Below, piece by piece: positions 62,746 to 64,000 of a stretch of 64,000 nucleotides of DNA. Under the pieces are notes generated by a model, which saw only the letters and a program-made list of their open reading frames with translations, was not told where the DNA came from and ran no database searches. Numbering within the stretch: position 1 is the stretch's first letter; each line of letters starts with the position of its first letter. The stretch comes from Mesocentrotus franciscanus (Eukaryota > Echinodermata > Echinoidea > Camarodonta > Strongylocentrotidae): the NCBI GenBank assembly GCA_037976565.1, contig CP137671.1, positions 26,235,813-26,299,812 on the forward strand. Reading direction: 5' to 3'. The translations under genes and the position numbers were made by a program.

Positions 62746-63380
62746 AAAATATATTGTGTCTTGAGTGAAGCCTAAACTGAGTTCCTACTGTAGCCTGGGC
62801 TGCGTTCTTAGTCTTCTAACTCAGATCTCTCTTCACTTCATTTCATTATCGCAGTCTGTTCTTATATCTTCTGGGTTTAACATATCCCCATTTTATGTGA
62901 ATCATGCATTATGTTGCATATTAATGACTGAAGAAAGCAAGTTTTAAATTTTAAATTAAAAAGATCTAAGCATACATGAAAGTCAAAGGGCTGGCTCAAG
63001 AGATAGACAGAAGAAAAAAAAAAAGGAAGGGGGTGTGGGGGAATTGGACTCAAACTCATGAGATTTCACAAGAAGACTTTATGAAAGCAGGTCGTATATA
63101 TTATAATAAATATACATGTAGTTGTGCTTTGAATCATCTTCACATGAAAAGAACTATGGGTAAGTAAATGTTTGAAGAAAGAAAAAATTGCATGTACCTG
63201 CTACTGCTACTTGAAGCTAACCCTCATTGCTGAGAAACAAGCCTTGAAGTACTGTTACTGTCATATTGCTCGAAAGGAGACTGTAGTTTGGGTAAGAGCA
63301 AAAGTTACAATTAAATTTACACATGTAAAGTTCCAAAAAATCAAAGGAATAATTAAACATGCTTTAGTATACAATATATA
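62746..63380. other. No supported gene
   Basis: 63018-63070 (GGGGGAATTGGACTCAAACTC) is vaguely B-box-like but unsupported. Nothing else recognised. Confidence 0.4.
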
Positions 63381-63568
63381 CAGTCAAACCGGTCTATAGC
63401 GACCGCCCAGAAACACAAAAGTGGTCTTTGTAGACAGGTGGGTGGTCTTTGTACACAGGTTCCTTTAGTACATGTTTCAATGAGAAACCATTTTCAAGGA
63501 AACAAAAGTGTGGTCTTTGCAGACAGGTGGTCTCTGTAGACAGGTGGTCACTAAAGCAGGTTTGACTG
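63381..63568. mobile_element. TA-flanked MITE, CAGTCAAACC termini
   Basis: 188 bp flanked by TA. CAGTCAAACCGGTC at the left and the inverse CAGGTTTGACTG at the right. Internal tandem GGTCTTTGTAGACAGGTGG units. TA duplication and termini suggest a Tc1/mariner-type non-autonomous element (inference). Confidence 0.75.
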
Positions 63569-64000
63569 TATATATATATATAATGTATGAACAAGTTTAA
63601 AGATTCAAGTTTTATTGTCCATAATAATACATACATTTGCTTCGCTTCATAATATATAACATAGGCTTAACATGATATTATTTGATGAGAGCCAGAAGGG
63701 TGTTAACTTAATGTTGAACAAGAATAAGTCAACACCATTCCAGCTCTCAACAGACAGTACATGCACATAGCACAAATTTTACTCTGGGTGACATCATGAA
63801 TGCATATTTAAACAGAAATAGCAAACTGACATAATAACAATACTGCAACTTCCTCTGATCAAAAGAGGAAGAGAGAGGTAACTACATGTATAGTGAATGA
63901 GAGAAAGAAAGGGAAAAAGAAAAGAGAAAAAAGAGGGACAACAAGGTAGAAAGAGAGACGATATAATCAGGACAAGACATGTACATTTCTACTCATCTGC
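63569..64000. other. No supported gene
   Basis: AAAGATTCAAGTTTTATTGTCC at 63600 resembles an inverted LINE tail. The rest is unassigned, with a purine-rich end. Confidence 0.4.

Noticed and set aside
62230..62775. 181-codon frame
   Set aside because: Almost entirely the second N gap.

Overview
The window is animal nuclear DNA, most likely from an echinoderm and probably a sea urchin (inference). The pointers are AT-rich intergenic DNA with many TGTACA/ACATGTA runs, several tRNA-derived SINEs, CR1/L2-like LINE fragments with short-motif 3' tails, a very dense population of small inverted-repeat transposons, and one intron-split deuterostome-type gene. There is no prokaryotic gene organisation. 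Two 500-N assembly gaps lie at 29456-29955 and 62246-62745.

Only one host gene is recognisable: a SAMHD1-like dNTP triphosphohydrolase on the + strand between 40789 and about 55386. I reconstructed eight exons by homology to the family, with GT-AG boundaries and compatible phases. They cover about 380 codons, from the residue equivalent to human His233 to the C-terminal tail. The exons that should carry the SAM domain and the His-Asp metal site were not found upstream in the window. The introns are filled with transposons.

The rest is a layered repeat landscape. Region 1-9060 holds a LINE split by a TTAA-flanked MITE, a large foldback element, and a tandemly amplified block (about 3930-8350) carrying three copies of a second TTAA-flanked MITE plus an empty site. 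Region 10630-12210 is a LINE reverse transcriptase pseudogene. Region 13919-19263 is a minus-strand Ty3/gypsy-type LTR element with a GTAC target duplication. It keeps only RNase H and integrase ends, carries a GGCGCT tandem array, and its right LTR is split by a 1.6 kb hAT-like element with an 8-bp target duplication. Region 19264-29455 holds low-complexity DNA, recent tandem duplications, a GC-rich patch and LINE/SINE remnants. Region 29956-40788 holds more MITEs, a 594-bp foldback element and LINE tails. Inside the SAMHD1-like introns lie a 3045-bp hAT-like element with AGACCA arrays (8-bp duplication), 94-bp satellite-like arrays, hairpin MITEs and SINEs. Region 55400-64000 holds a near-perfect spacerless palindrome, a repeat shared with 28960-29455, a LINE pseudogene (60460-62130) and a TA-flanked MITE.

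The clearest results are: (i) two MITE families whose TTAA target duplication can be proved from filled and empty sites within the window; (ii) the SAMHD1-like gene with unusual active-site substitutions and a 25-bp intron-like segment near its 3' end; and (iii) nested non-autonomous elements whose interiors are tandem arrays. Boundaries and repeat identities were judged by eye and need alignment to confirm.
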